Source: Oceanobacillus sp. Castelsardo (GTDB lineage: Bacteria > Bacillota > Bacilli > Bacillales > Amphibacillaceae). From it: a stretch of 64,000 bases of DNA. A program made the translations under genes and the position numbers. The stretch covers positions 186,001-250,000 of the forward strand of contig NZ_LYCS01000001.1 of NCBI RefSeq assembly GCF_001659985.1. The letters are read 5' to 3'. How positions within the stretch are numbered: position 1 is the first letter of the stretch; the number at the start of each line of letters is the position of its first letter. Positions 36,986 to 46,371 of this stretch are shown in pieces. The notes under the pieces were generated by a model. It saw only the letters and a list, made by a program, of their open reading frames with translations. It was not told where the DNA came from and did not search any database.

Positions 36986-37009
36986 TTTTAACTATGACAA
37001 TAGTTAAAA
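36986..37009. promoter_or_regulatory. AT-rich inverted repeat between iclR and dctP
   Basis: TTTTAACTAT-GACA-ATAGTTAAAA, perfect 10-bp arms. It may be an operator for the TRAP operon or a weak terminator for the IclR gene. Confidence 0.35.
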
Positions 37010-37015
37010 ATATCG

Positions 37016-37768
37016 TTACATTACTTCGATATATCCTAATTCACGAGAAACAGCTTTACCTGTATTTACAATGCTCGTAACCATTTGTTTAATATTCACG
37101 CTCTTCATATAACTAATTGGTCCTACCAAATTTACTGATGCTATTGTTTCGCCAGAATAGGATTGAATTGGCGCCGCTATTGCATAAGTGCTCGTGTCGT
37201 TTTCATTATCACTAATAGAGTATCCTTGCTTTCTAACAGTTGCCAATTCTCTTTTCAGTTCATTTACTTCAGTAATGGTATTCGGCCCCTGTTTGGAAAG
37301 CCCACTAGAAATGGTTTCTTGTAAATATTTTCGGTTAAATGCTAAAAGAACTTTTCCAGTACTTGTACTATATGCTGGTTTTCTATCTCCTAAAAACGTC
37401 GGCACAAAATCAGCTTCCATTGAGGAAACTCTTAGTACAAAGACGACATCACCTTTATCATACATTCCAATATGTGCTGTTCCTCTGAATTGCTCTGTCA
37501 ACCCTTTTACTAGCGGCAATGCCTTGTTGTAAATGTCATGTTGAAACATTACCCCATTATTCCAGTCAATGATTTTCCAACCAAGTCTATATCTCCGAGC
37601 CCCATCTCGTATCAAGACACCTTCATTACATAACGTTTTTATGATATGATGTGTTGTGCTTCTACTCAAATTCAGTTTTTCAGCTATCTCAGCATTTCCA
37701 AGAACAGGTTCATCAATAGTGAAACAACTTAAAATATCAATAGCTCTTTTGACCGATCCAATCAACAT
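37016..37768 (-). CDS. IclR-family transcriptional regulator
   Basis: 250 residues. N-terminal winged HTH (about 8-65; SVKRAIDILSCF, NAEIAEKLNLSRSTTHHII) and C-terminal IclR effector domain (about 80-245; GKVLLAFN, GYSISDNENDTSTYAIAAPI). IclR proteins often control aromatic or carboxylic-acid catabolism. It precedes dctP by 62 bp on the same strand, hence probably senses the TRAP substrate or its product. GGGGGAGGG before ATG. Confidence 0.88.
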   Translation of the reverse strand: MLIGSVKRAIDILSCFTIDEPVLGNAEIAEKLNLSRSTTHHIIKTLCNEGVLIRDGARRYRLGWKIIDWNNGVMFQHDIYNKALPLVKGLTEQFRGTAHIGMYDKGDVVFVLRVSSMEADFVPTFLGDRKPAYSTSTGKVLLAFNRKYLQETISSGLSKQGPNTITEVNELKRELATVRKQGYSISDNENDTSTYAIAAPIQSYSGETIASVNLVGPISYMKSVNIKQMVTSIVNTGKAVSRELGYIEVM

Positions 37769-37857
37769 AAATTCCCTCCCCCTTTAGTTGGTTCATTAAC
37801 ATTTTGTTAAGGTAACTAGGCCTATGTGACGACAATCACCTCCAGAGAGCAACATAT

Positions 37858-37871
37858 ATCAAACGCTTACA
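37858..37871. promoter_or_regulatory. cre-like box upstream of the IclR gene
   Basis: The minus-strand TGTAAGCGTTTGAT matches 12 of 14 cre positions, about 90 bp before the IclR start. The 37769-38011 gap otherwise shows only AT-rich DNA. Confidence 0.25.
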
Positions 37872-38011
37872 TTTCATAATTATCTAAATATTCTTCAATT
37901 AATATACCCTAGATACTATGTCTTGGCAAACATCAAATTTAAAATAGTGAAACTTCATAATAATAAAATAGGAAATCAAGACTATCATACTGGTAAAACT
38001 GTTTCATTAAG

Positions 38012-39232
38012 TTAAGATTGTTCAGGTTCTTTAGTTAGTTTTTTAACGAAAGAGAGGGAAATAATCGACATAATCATCAAAAACATGACAAATATCCAGC
38101 CGAATGAAAAGGAATCAGTCCAATCGACAATGGATCCAAAAATAGGTGGGAAAAGGATAGCACCCCATGAGCCAAAAGTAATGCTAACACCAGTTGCTAT
38201 TCCTGACGATGATTTTTGAACCATTTCGGTTGTAGCATTCATCCAGACACCATTAAACCCCGAAGTACCTAAACCAAAGATAAACACAACAATAGCTACA
38301 ACATAGAAAGAAGTGCCCACAGGTAATAAGGAAGTGATAACTGATTGGATAGCTACTAAAATCGAAATGAGTAATAATACTACCACTCTTTTCCCTGCAA
38401 AAAACCTATCGCTAATGATCCCCCAGCACAGTCTACCTAATGAGCCCCCAACCTCCGCTACGCCTAACAATACTCCGGATAAAACGAGGCTTATCTCCAA
38501 ACGTTCGTGAGCGAACAAAACGATAAACGTATTGAGTATCATTTGCGATCCACTTAAAAGCATGGCACTAAATGTCACAAGCATGAGTCCCTTATTGCGT
38601 AGTAGACTTAGTATGTTTGCTGATTTTCCTTTTCCAGAAGATGGATAGGTGTGTTGTTCTGGTTCATGATATACCAAATAAATAATTAGCCCGATAATTA
38701 ACAAACTTAATGAAGCTACTAACACAGCGATTTGCCAACCTAGATGACTAGCTAAAGGTAATAGAAGGAGTGCAGCAGATGCAGAGCCTAACGTTACCCC
38801 CATTTGCTTGAAACCCATTGCAGTTCCTCTTTCATTCGCTTTAAACCAATAGACTATACCTCGATTAGTCGTTGGATGGGACGCTCCATAGGCAATGCCA
38901 GAAATGACAATCATCATCATAATGAGTACAAAAGAAGACGCAAAAGACATTACAAAGAAGCTACCACTTAAAATCAACGTGATATACAATATCATTCTAC
39001 GTGAACCAACTTTGTCTGTCAGCATACCGGCCGGCATCGACACTAACGATTGCCCTAAAAATAATGCCGCTGGAAACATTCCAATTTCAGCCATCGTCAA
39101 TTGCAAATCTTCCCCTATTACTATCCCTAAAGGTGCAATACTTCTAGCCACAAATGCGATAAAAAGTTGAATTAAAAATAAATAGACTAGCATTTTCCAA
39201 GGCTTATGCTTTTTATTCGAATATTTAACCAT
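38012..39232 (-). CDS. MFS transporter, anion/cyanate-permease-like
   Basis: 406 residues, about 12 helices. MPAGMLTDKVGSRRM is motif A; GIAYGASHPTTNRGIVYWF and MGFKQMGVTLGSASAAL are the loop and TM5 features of permeases that import organic anions. It is monocistronic and upstream of the IclR/TRAP block on the same strand, so may import another aromatic acid (inference). Confidence 0.8.
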   Translation of the reverse strand: MVKYSNKKHKPWKMLVYLFLIQLFIAFVARSIAPLGIVIGEDLQLTMAEIGMFPAALFLGQSLVSMPAGMLTDKVGSRRMILYITLILSGSFFVMSFASSFVLIMMMIVISGIAYGASHPTTNRGIVYWFKANERGTAMGFKQMGVTLGSASAALLLLPLASHLGWQIAVLVASLSLLIIGLIIYLVYHEPEQHTYPSSGKGKSANILSLLRNKGLMLVTFSAMLLSGSQMILNTFIVLFAHERLEISLVLSGVLLGVAEVGGSLGRLCWGIISDRFFAGKRVVVLLLISILVAIQSVITSLLPVGTSFYVVAIVVFIFGLGTSGFNGVWMNATTEMVQKSSSGIATGVSITFGSWGAILFPPIFGSIVDWTDSFSFGWIFVMFLMIMSIISLSFVKKLTKEPEQS

Positions 39233-39550
39233 TTAATCATCACTTTCTCTTAATGACTAGTATTTAAAAATCACCTTATAACATAACATTTTATTTTTGA
39301 ATCTGAATCTATTAGATTTCACATAGTGAATCAATTTGAATTTCCTTAAAATTATTTTTGGATAACATACCGTCCATAAGAGATGGACAGAAGGATACAG
39401 AAAAAAGCCAAGATACGACTTAAATCGTATCTTGACTATAATATCATTACTGCTAATTTCATTAATATCACAACAGCAACAGGGATAGTATTGATACATG
39501 GCTTTTGTTATTAGGCGAATTCGTCTCTACTATTGAAATAAACTCGCCAA
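39233..39550. other. AT-rich intergenic region with one terminator
   Basis: No gene supportable. It holds a 10-bp perfect stem (39409-39434, CAAGATACGA and complement) followed on the minus strand by GGCTTTTTT, a likely terminator for the disrupted gene upstream (39551-40127). An 80-codon frame at 39257-39499 has no ribosome site and looks spurious. Confidence 0.6.
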
Positions 39551-40127
39551 TCAAACTGAAACATCTAATTTTATCGCAGCGTCCTTCATCTGTTCAATCA
39601 GACGCTTGCGTAACTCCTCCTCAATGGGGGCGTTGCGACTTTTTAGGAAACGGACCATAAAGAACCCGTCTTTGGCAAGCATGCTCAAGATCAATTCATG
39701 CTGCAATCCTGAATTTCCCTCGGATTTTATCTCAATAAGGGAAAAATGCTCCTCAAGCAACAGGATATCACTATATATCCTTAGCTTCTACCTTAATATT
39801 TACATAGTAGCTTGATATATTATTCGGATTAGTGCCGTTTTCACCTTGTTCATTTACACAGATATACATATGCTTTCGGGTATAGGTAAACGTTGCCTCC
39901 TCCTCATTCATATTCAATATTTCAAGGTGGAGAATTTCCGATGTAATATTGTAAATTTGAAAATTCATCATCAAGGTAAAGTGATTTATAAAAGAAATAT
40001 CGCGATGGTTCGGATGAAACATATTCGTCAATTCTTCTATATACTTATCCTTATACATCGTTTCCAATTTGTGCACTAGTTCTGTAATGGTTTGCTCATT
40101 GATTTTCGGTTTTCTTTAAAAAAACAT
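39551..40127 (-). pseudogene. Unidentified protein gene, broken by a stop and a 2-bp slip
   Basis: GGAGG precedes ATG 40127, whose fourth codon is TAA; the same frame then stays open for over 100 codons (KPKINEQTITELVHKLETMY...). A T-to-A change would mend it. At the other end, loss of one AT from a TATATA run moves the frame; restoring it joins VEAKDI to YSDILLLEEHFSLIEIKSEG and on to TAA-type stop at 39551. The repaired protein would be about 190 aa, hydrophilic, probably alpha/beta. I do not recognise the family. Confidence 0.55.
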
Positions 40128-40237
40128 CTGATCCGTTATACCTCCAGTCAATATTAAAAGATTAGCCCATCTATAGACAGGCTAGTTCTTTTTTGAAATT
40201 TAGGAATAAATTTCTAGAAAAAGTTTAGCGCATTAAG

Positions 40238-40746
40238 TCAAAATTCCTCCTTCATCGCAGTTTGCCAACGTTCATCAATGGCATTTACAAGTTCATCCAC
40301 AGAACAAGCTAAATTATTAACGGGGATGTTGACTTGTGTTGGAAGTTTAATCGATTAAACCATTTCTTCACTCCGCTTGACCGTTTAATGATCAATTCAC
40401 GATCATAAGTAAAAATGCCAAGATACACTTGACCTGAAAAATTTAGAAAGTCAATCGCTTCTATTTCCTCCCATCTGATAAGACCCGCTTTGATATAGCT
40501 CGACTGATCTATAATCCCTTCTTGCGTAACAATTACAGCCGGCTCCCAATTGATGAGTAATTTAACATAATAAAGAAAACAAAGTCCGAACACCACAATA
40601 ATAAGAATCCCTATCACTGTGGGCCATGTTGGTTCATTAAACGGAACGACTAAAATCAACATGCCTAACGCAACAAAAACGAGACAAAAAACAGCCAGCA
40701 TGACCATCCTGCCTTTTTTTGCCATTACAATAAAATCATCATTCAT
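40238..40746 (-). pseudogene. STM3941-type membrane protein gene with a frameshift
   Basis: Two N-terminal helices (about 12-60) precede a small PH-like domain with the family pattern ITQEGIIDQSS-IKAGLIRWEEI (here VTQEGIIDQSSYIKAGLI). The open frame ends at 40309 as HKSTSPLII, while the next frame continues with LPTQVNIPVNNLACSVDEL and a normal C-terminus ending at 40238. One missing A near the complement of 40355 explains it. ATG 40746 has GGGAGG upstream. Function unknown. Confidence 0.65.
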
Positions 40747-40916
40747 TTCATTACCTCCCAAGCCCTTAAGACTTACATCATTTAATTTACCAGCTTTTGG
40801 ATTAAAATAAATCCTCTAAAAAACCCAAGAAGGAGTGGCTGTTTTTATTTCTAACACGTAATAAAATATTCACATTTCACTCAAATATGACCAAACGGTA
40901 ACTTTTATGAAAAAAA

Positions 40917-40965
40917 GATCAGCCCCTCCACCCTGCTTAAATGTTAGCACGGTAGAGAACTGATC
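40917..40965 (-). terminator. Terminator of the lrgAB operon
   Basis: GATCAG/CTGATC base stem with an extended imperfect hairpin, then seven T on the minus strand, 80 bp past the lrgB stop. Confidence 0.7.
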
Positions 40966-41044
40966 CCGAGTATAGATCGTTGATATTTATTTTGTTTACT
41001 CAATTGAAGTTAGCAATTATTCTAAAATACCATAAGCTAACTTC

Positions 41045-41716
41045 CTAGATAAAGAGAATGAACAAGGTGCCCCAACCCAGCGTAATCATAGCTGCAAAAA
41101 TCATCGCAATAGAAGAAAATACTTCTTCCTGTTTTCCATATTCCATCGCTTTATTAGTACCGACACCATGTGCCCCCATTCCTAATGCTAAACCCTTTGC
41201 AATCGGTGTTTTAATAGATAGCCATCTAAGAACACTTGGACCTACAACTCCACCCATAACACCTGTTATAATAACAAAAACCGTCGTTAACGTCGGTAAA
41301 CCGCCAATTTCCTTTGATACCTCTATGGCTATAGGAGTGGTAATTGATCTGGGAAGAATCGAAATTAAAAAATCAGAATTCAAATGAAATAATTTTGATA
41401 ATAAATAGGTTGAAAAAATCGCTACAAGCGTTCCGGTCGTAATGCTAATTAGAATGGTACCTATATATTTTTTAATAATCGAGAAGTGTTTATATATAGG
41501 TACAGCAAAAGCAATTGTAGCAGGACCGAGCAGGTGTGTTAGCCATTTCGTATCCTCTAAATACTGATTGGCAGATACATGCATGATGCTAGTCAACACG
41601 ATTAATAATATTGGGGCTAGTAATAACGGGTGAAAAACAGGAACTGCTATTTTGCCATAAACCTTTTTAGAAAATAAATAAAGAAAATACGTTAAAATAG
41701 TAAATACAATCATCAT
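41045..41716 (-). CDS. lrgB: LrgB/CidB-family membrane protein
   Basis: About 223 residues with five or more helices. Family signatures: GKIAVPVFHPLLLAPI, LLGPATIAFAVPIY, LPRSITTPIAIEVSKEIGG and GLALGMGAHGVGTNKAME. LrgB/CidB proteins take part in holin-like control of autolysis and in pyruvate or glycolate-type transport in Bacillus. It overlaps lrgA (TGATG) and is controlled presumably by the upstream LysR protein. Confidence 0.92.
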   Translation of the reverse strand: MMIVFTILTYFLYLFSKKVYGKIAVPVFHPLLLAPILLIVLTSIMHVSANQYLEDTKWLTHLLGPATIAFAVPIYKHFSIIKKYIGTILISITTGTLVAIFSTYLLSKLFHLNSDFLISILPRSITTPIAIEVSKEIGGLPTLTTVFVIITGVMGGVVGPSVLRWLSIKTPIAKGLALGMGAHGVGTNKAMEYGKQEEVFSSIAMIFAAMITLGWGTLFILFI

Positions 41717-42087
41717 CAATGCCGTTCACTTCGTTTCCTTACCGATATTCTTTCTGCAGTTATAGCAGTCATCCCCATAACAATCATTGTGCTAATGGCG
41801 ATTAAGATGACAATTTCAAATCCTTGTATACTTATAATTTGTTCATAATTGACAATCCCTACAGCAGAAGGGATAAAGAATAATAACAGCTCCGCCATTA
41901 ACCACTTGGCACCTTGTTCCACCCACTCTAGTTTAATTATGTTACAGTAGAGAGCTAAAAACAATAAGAACAGTCCAAACATAGAAGCGGGGATTGGCAA
42001 TGGGAAAATATGTTTAAGTGCCATTCCTAAAAAAAGAAAAACATGTAAAAAACACACTTGTAAAATAACGATTCCTAATTTCAACAT
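41716..42087 (-). CDS. lrgA: LrgA/CidA-family holin-like protein
   Basis: 123 residues, four helices: VCFLHVFLFLGMALKHIF, PIPASMFGLFLLFLALY and WLMAELLLFFIPSAVGIVNY are CidA/LrgA hallmarks. The frame extends to 42270, but ATG 42087 with AAGGAAGG nine bases upstream gives the standard family length. It partners LrgB. Confidence 0.9.
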   Translation of the reverse strand: MLKLGIVILQVCFLHVFLFLGMALKHIFPLPIPASMFGLFLLFLALYCNIIKLEWVEQGAKWLMAELLLFFIPSAVGIVNYEQIISIQGFEIVILIAISTMIVMGMTAITAERISVRKRSERH

Positions 42088-42203
42088 GGATGACAGCCTT
42101 CCTTTCGCAGGTAGGAAAGCATAAAAATCTTTCCCGTCTGCATAAGTACAACTATGGCATTCGCCCAACCTAAAGCGAACCCCAAGTTTTCTAATAAGTT
42201 CAT
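42081..42203 (-). CDS. Possible 40-aa membrane peptide overlapping the lrgA start
   Basis: In a second frame of the 190-bp lrgA leader, ATG 42203 opens a 40-codon frame with a hydrophobic segment (LGFALGWANAIVVLMQ) and a Cys-rich end (GCHPC). Its stop overlaps the lrgA start codon, as a coupled leader peptide would. There is no clear ribosome site. The lrgA frame itself also extends across this region, so coding here is uncertain. Confidence 0.25.
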   Translation of the reverse strand: MNLLENLGFALGWANAIVVLMQTGKIFMLSYLRKEGCHPC

Positions 42204-42279
42204 GTAAACTAAGAATCATATTACTCCCATATATCCCATTTGTGAAATACATATCTAGAATATCTTTCATAACTTTTAG

Positions 42280-43164
42280 TTATAATGGTTCCTTCAAAAT
42301 AAAATCAATGAATGCTCTTCCTGCATTGGAAATATAGCGGCCCTTCTTGGTAATAACAGCCAATTTCCACATGATAGTTGGTTTAAGACTAATTATTTTA
42401 ATATCCTTAGCGTATAGGCGATTACAAATCGACTGAGGCAAAATAGTCACCCCTAGATTGGCCTCAACCATCTCAGACATTAAGTCCCACTGAGTACTTT
42501 TAAAGAGAATTTTGGGTTCGTAACCAGCCTTTATCAAGAAGTGGTTGCGAATAATTTCATTTAAAGCAAATTCCTCATGATAAAAAATAAATTCTTCATT
42601 CCTTAAATCCTTTATGTGCACTTCCTTTTTTAATGCAAGTGGATGATCCTTATGGACGACCAACTTCATTTCCTCTTTCACTATTGGGTAAACATGGAAC
42701 ACTTGTTCATCTAAAGGCTGTACCGCTACCCCAAGCTCTATTTCCCCTTCTTCAACACTTTTGACCACTCTAGCACCGCCATATTCAGTGATATCTAGTT
42801 TGATATTAGGATAAGTATGATGAAATTTGGCCAATACCTTTGGAAAAAATAAACTTCCGATAAAGGGTGGAAGCCCAATGTTAATCTGTCCTCTAGAAAG
42901 ATTTGTTAAATCACTTATCGACTGATACATTTCATCCAATACGTTCGTCATTTTCATGGCGTATTTTAATAAAACTTCTCCTGCATCTGTTAATTCAATG
43001 GCTTTATTCGTACGGATCATTAATGGTGTACCTAGCTCATCTTCTAAAGCAATCATAGACTTGCTTAAAGCAGGCTGGGAAATATGCATTTCTTCTGAAG
43101 CTTTCGTTATATTTTTGTGCTTGGCTACCTCAATAAAATATACTAATTGTCTTAATTCCAACAT
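42280..43164 (-). CDS. LysR-family regulator (CidR/YwbI-like)
   Basis: 294 residues. N-terminal HTH (LRQLVYFIEVAKHKNITKAS, ISQPALSKSMIALEDELG) and two-part effector domain. It resembles CidR/YwbI, the activator of cidAB in response to acetate or pyruvate metabolism. It lies upstream of lrgAB on the same strand, 193 bp away. The start is ATG 43164 behind GAGAGGTG. Confidence 0.85.
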   Translation of the reverse strand: MLELRQLVYFIEVAKHKNITKASEEMHISQPALSKSMIALEDELGTPLMIRTNKAIELTDAGEVLLKYAMKMTNVLDEMYQSISDLTNLSRGQINIGLPPFIGSLFFPKVLAKFHHTYPNIKLDITEYGGARVVKSVEEGEIELGVAVQPLDEQVFHVYPIVKEEMKLVVHKDHPLALKKEVHIKDLRNEEFIFYHEEFALNEIIRNHFLIKAGYEPKILFKSTQWDLMSEMVEANLGVTILPQSICNRLYAKDIKIISLKPTIMWKLAVITKKGRYISNAGRAFIDFILKEPL

Positions 43165-43229
43165 AAACACCTCTCAAAAATACTAAAACAAATTCGGGCA
43201 TAGCCATCACATTACACCTTTATAGTATT

Positions 43230-43251
43230 TAGACGGCTTATCGTACGTCTA
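43230..43251. promoter_or_regulatory. Inverted repeat, possible LysR box
   Basis: TAGACG-10-CGTCTA lies between the divergent LysR and oxidoreductase genes, about 65 bp upstream of the LysR start. Confidence 0.3.
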
Positions 43252-43450
43252 TTTTACAACAAATGGCAATGCTTCACTATAAATGATGCGGCACAGTGTG
43301 TTAATTTAGGGAGAAAGCAACACAATAACCTTAAGTCAAAATAAAAGCAATTAAGCAAATGGCATATTATAATAGCATTTAGGAAATAATAACTTCTTGC
43401 TAGAGATTAAAAATAGAAAAAAGTATTTTAATGAAATAAGGGTGATAAAC

Positions 43451-44404
43451 ATGAAAGCAATTGTCATTGACCAGTATGGTGGGAAAGAACAATTAAAGGA
43501 AAGAGAATTAGAAAAGCCATCCCCTGGAGATAATCAGGTTGTTGTTAAATTACATGCTACATCGATTAACCCAATCGACTGGAAACTTCGAGAAGGTTAT
43601 TTAAAATCAAGTCTTCCTTTTGACTTTCCCATTATCTTAGGTTGGGATGCCGCAGGAGTGGTAGACGAAGTAGGGAAAAATATAACGGAGTTCAAAGTAG
43701 GAGATAGAGTATTTGCTCGACCGGAAACAACAAACAGAGGAACGTATGCTGAATACACCGTTGTCGATTCTCATCTGCTTGCTAGGATTCCCGATAATGT
43801 AAGTTTTGAAGATGCAGCCTGCGTACCACTTGCAGGATTAACTGCATGGCAATGTTTATTCGACTTTGGCCAAGTAAAAAGTGGAGATAAAGTGCTTATT
43901 CATGCTGGTGCGGGCGGTGTAGGTTCATTTGCTATTCAATTTGCCAAAAATGTTGGTGCCTATGTTGTAACAACAGCAGGTACACATAATGTTGAATTTT
44001 TAAAATCCCTTGGTGCAGATGAAGTAATTGATTACAAAAAAGAAGATTTTGAAACGGTCTTAAGGGACTTTGACTTTGTTCTAGATTCCCTTGGCGGAGA
44101 GAATCAAGTGAAAAGTTTTACCGTCCTAAAAAATGGTGGAAAATTAGCATCTATTGTTTCCGAACCTAGTAAAGAAAAGGCTAATCAGAAAAACATTAAA
44201 TCTGGTCTAGTTTGGCTCAATCCAAATGGTAAACAATTAGCAGAGATTGCTGAACTTTTAGAGCAAGGCAAAGTAAAAGTTATCATAGGACACCAGTTTC
44301 CTTTTTCTGCTAAGGGCATAACGGAAGCACATGTTCTAAGTGAAACTCATCATGCTAAAGGAAAAATTGTTATTCAAATTGAAAATGGAGATAAAGATAG
44401 TTAA
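43451..44404 (+). CDS. Zinc-independent NADP-dependent oxidoreductase (quinone reductase family)
   Basis: 317 residues, medium-chain dehydrogenase fold without zinc ligands. LHATSINPIDWKLREG and DFPIILGWDAAGVV are the N-terminal domain motifs; VLIHAGAGGVGSFAIQFAK is the nucleotide loop, followed by LGADEVIDY. Members reduce quinones or enones. ATG 43451 has AAGGGTG; the longer frame from 43397 lacks a site. Monocistronic. Confidence 0.85.
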   Translation: MKAIVIDQYGGKEQLKERELEKPSPGDNQVVVKLHATSINPIDWKLREGYLKSSLPFDFPIILGWDAAGVVDEVGKNITEFKVGDRVFARPETTNRGTYAEYTVVDSHLLARIPDNVSFEDAACVPLAGLTAWQCLFDFGQVKSGDKVLIHAGAGGVGSFAIQFAKNVGAYVVTTAGTHNVEFLKSLGADEVIDYKKEDFETVLRDFDFVLDSLGGENQVKSFTVLKNGGKLASIVSEPSKEKANQKNIKSGLVWLNPNGKQLAEIAELLEQGKVKVIIGHQFPFSAKGITEAHVLSETHHAKGKIVIQIENGDKDS

Positions 44405-44407
44405 ATT

Positions 44408-44455
44408 AAAAGCACCTACAAACATTGTTATATCAATGTTTTGCAGGTGCTTTTT
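44408..44455. terminator. Bidirectional terminator
   Basis: AAAAGCACCT...AGGTGCTTTTT with inner CAAACATTG/CAATGTTTTG pairing, between the convergent oxidoreductase and ABC permease genes. Confidence 0.8.
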
Positions 44456-44475
44456 AAATTTCTAAACTCACTTTA

Positions 44476-46371
44476 TTAGTAGATCGCCTTATTCACTTGT
44501 TTTACATAGAAAAATCGGACAATGAAGAAATAAATAAGTTGAATAAAGGCAAAACCACCTAATACGATTGATGCTTCTATCGTTAAATTGTAATTAAATA
44601 AATGGGATAGAGCTGTAAGTGCAACAGCACCATGAACTAATGCAACAACAATTGGTGAGAAAAACAACAGGGCAATTTGTCGGTTCACTACTTTCTTCAA
44701 CTCAGACTGTGTCAAACCAATTTTGGCAATAGAACGGAACTTGCGCTTTTCTTCATCTAAATCGGTAAATAATCGGAAATAAAGAAAGCTTCCTGCAGAG
44801 ACGAAGAACACAATACCAATAAACAAACCAATGAATAATATTGGTCCATACGCTTTATTAATTTGAAAAAGCGTATAATCAACAGAAAATGCTTTATGCG
44901 TCACTTGTTCATCTAGCTTTTTACCTGCTTCAATTAATTGATCTGTATTCATATCTTTCGTTTTCCATACAACACTCAAATTAGTGTTTACTGGTGAACC
45001 AAGCTGTCCGTAGACTTTATCATTTACAACATAGTACCCATTTAGTTCCGGTAATACCTCAGATTCTACGACGGTGCTCGGTTGGATTTCTTTTCCGTTA
45101 GCTAATTCGACGTTAGACTTCATCAAAGCTTCACTTGCTTTAGGACCTTCAGGTAGGAGTGCATCGCTCTGTTCCACTACAATTGCATCCTTATCGTTTG
45201 GATTAAGCTTTTTATCACCGGTTAATGTGGCAAAACGATTATAATCAGAGGCTCTCGCAATCAACACTCCGTTATCCCGTACGGATGAGTCAAAATAACT
45301 CAATTCTACCTGTTCCATTTTCGCATCAATGTTTTCTTCATTTAAAATAGCATTGACTGTACGAATGTCGCTTTCGATAGTATCCTTGCTATCATCTGCC
45401 CACGGGGAATACGTAATATCATACGGATTAACGTCTTTAATTCCTTTTGTAAGGTAGGATTGAAATCCATATAATGTGCCAATTGCACTAAAGGCAACCG
45501 TTGATATAATGGCTACCATGAAAAACGTTCTTGCGTTATCTTTCATCCGAAAAGATAAATCCGAGAACAGCAGCATATTTGTTTTCCGCCAAAAGAAAGA
45601 TTTATTATTTTTCAATCGACGGATCATATAGACACTTAATTGTGTAAATAACAGATATGTTCCAAGTGTTACAACAACAATAACTGGTATCATAGCATAA
45701 ACGACTAAAACACCCTTAACAATGAGCGCAGTTGCATAACCAGCAATAAGTAGGATTGCTGCAAAAACAGATAGAATAACAGAAGCTTTCGGTTCTTTTT
45801 TCGGCTGTTTATCCCCTTTAATTAAATCGATAAGTTTATTCGTACGAAGAATAAACGAAACAAAAAGCGATATACAAAAAAATAGAAATATAAAGCTAAT
45901 AAACGTTACAACAATGGCAAGTGTAGGAAAATAAAAATCAAGTGACTCACTGATAATTAACACATTTTCCGCAATTAATAGAATAGCTTTGGCAAATACT
46001 AAGCCCATCAGGATTCCGCCGATAGTAGCCATTAATCCAATTAAAATATTTTCTAGAAATACCATCAGACGAATTTGCCTATCAGAGGCCCCAAGCATCA
46101 TTAATAGGCCAAATTCCTTCTTTCTCGATTGTAAAAAAGAACTCATCGAATAAAGGACAAAAAAGAAGGAAAATACATAGATAATTCCTCCAGCAACCCC
46201 CATACCAAATAAAGCATTCTGATTGATGGAACCACTTGAAAACGCCGGATGGAACGCAAAAATAGCAAAGGTGAAGAATACCATCACCGTAAACATGCTA
46301 CTTAGAAAATATGCAATGTACAATCGTTTGTTTCGTAACACATTATTAAACGCGAACTGACGAAAAGTCAT
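44476..46371 (-). CDS. BceB-type ABC transporter permease
   Basis: About 631 residues with ten membrane helices and a large extracytoplasmic domain (about 300-510) between TM7 and TM8, the hallmark of Bce-type transporters. It opens with TFRQFAFNNVLRNKRLYIAY, typical of FtsX-like permeases. Such transporters sense and detoxify peptide antibiotics. ATG 46371 has GGGAGG eight bases upstream and overlaps the ATPase gene end. Confidence 0.9.
   Translation of the reverse strand: MTFRQFAFNNVLRNKRLYIAYFLSSMFTVMVFFTFAIFAFHPAFSSGSINQNALFGMGVAGGIIYVFSFFFVLYSMSSFLQSRKKEFGLLMMLGASDRQIRLMVFLENILIGLMATIGGILMGLVFAKAILLIAENVLIISESLDFYFPTLAIVVTFISFIFLFFCISLFVSFILRTNKLIDLIKGDKQPKKEPKASVILSVFAAILLIAGYATALIVKGVLVVYAMIPVIVVVTLGTYLLFTQLSVYMIRRLKNNKSFFWRKTNMLLFSDLSFRMKDNARTFFMVAIISTVAFSAIGTLYGFQSYLTKGIKDVNPYDITYSPWADDSKDTIESDIRTVNAILNEENIDAKMEQVELSYFDSSVRDNGVLIARASDYNRFATLTGDKKLNPNDKDAIVVEQSDALLPEGPKASEALMKSNVELANGKEIQPSTVVESEVLPELNGYYVVNDKVYGQLGSPVNTNLSVVWKTKDMNTDQLIEAGKKLDEQVTHKAFSVDYTLFQINKAYGPILFIGLFIGIVFFVSAGSFLYFRLFTDLDEEKRKFRSIAKIGLTQSELKKVVNRQIALLFFSPIVVALVHGAVALTALSHLFNYNLTIEASIVLGGFAFIQLIYFFIVRFFYVKQVNKAIY

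Noticed and set aside
39257-39499. 80-codon minus-strand frame with a CCCC stretch
   Set aside because: Low-complexity translation, no start signals, and a terminator hairpin inside.
42088-42279. Riboswitch in the lrgA leader
   Set aside because: No known aptamer pattern recognised, and both extended frames are open across it, so the structure seen could be coding.
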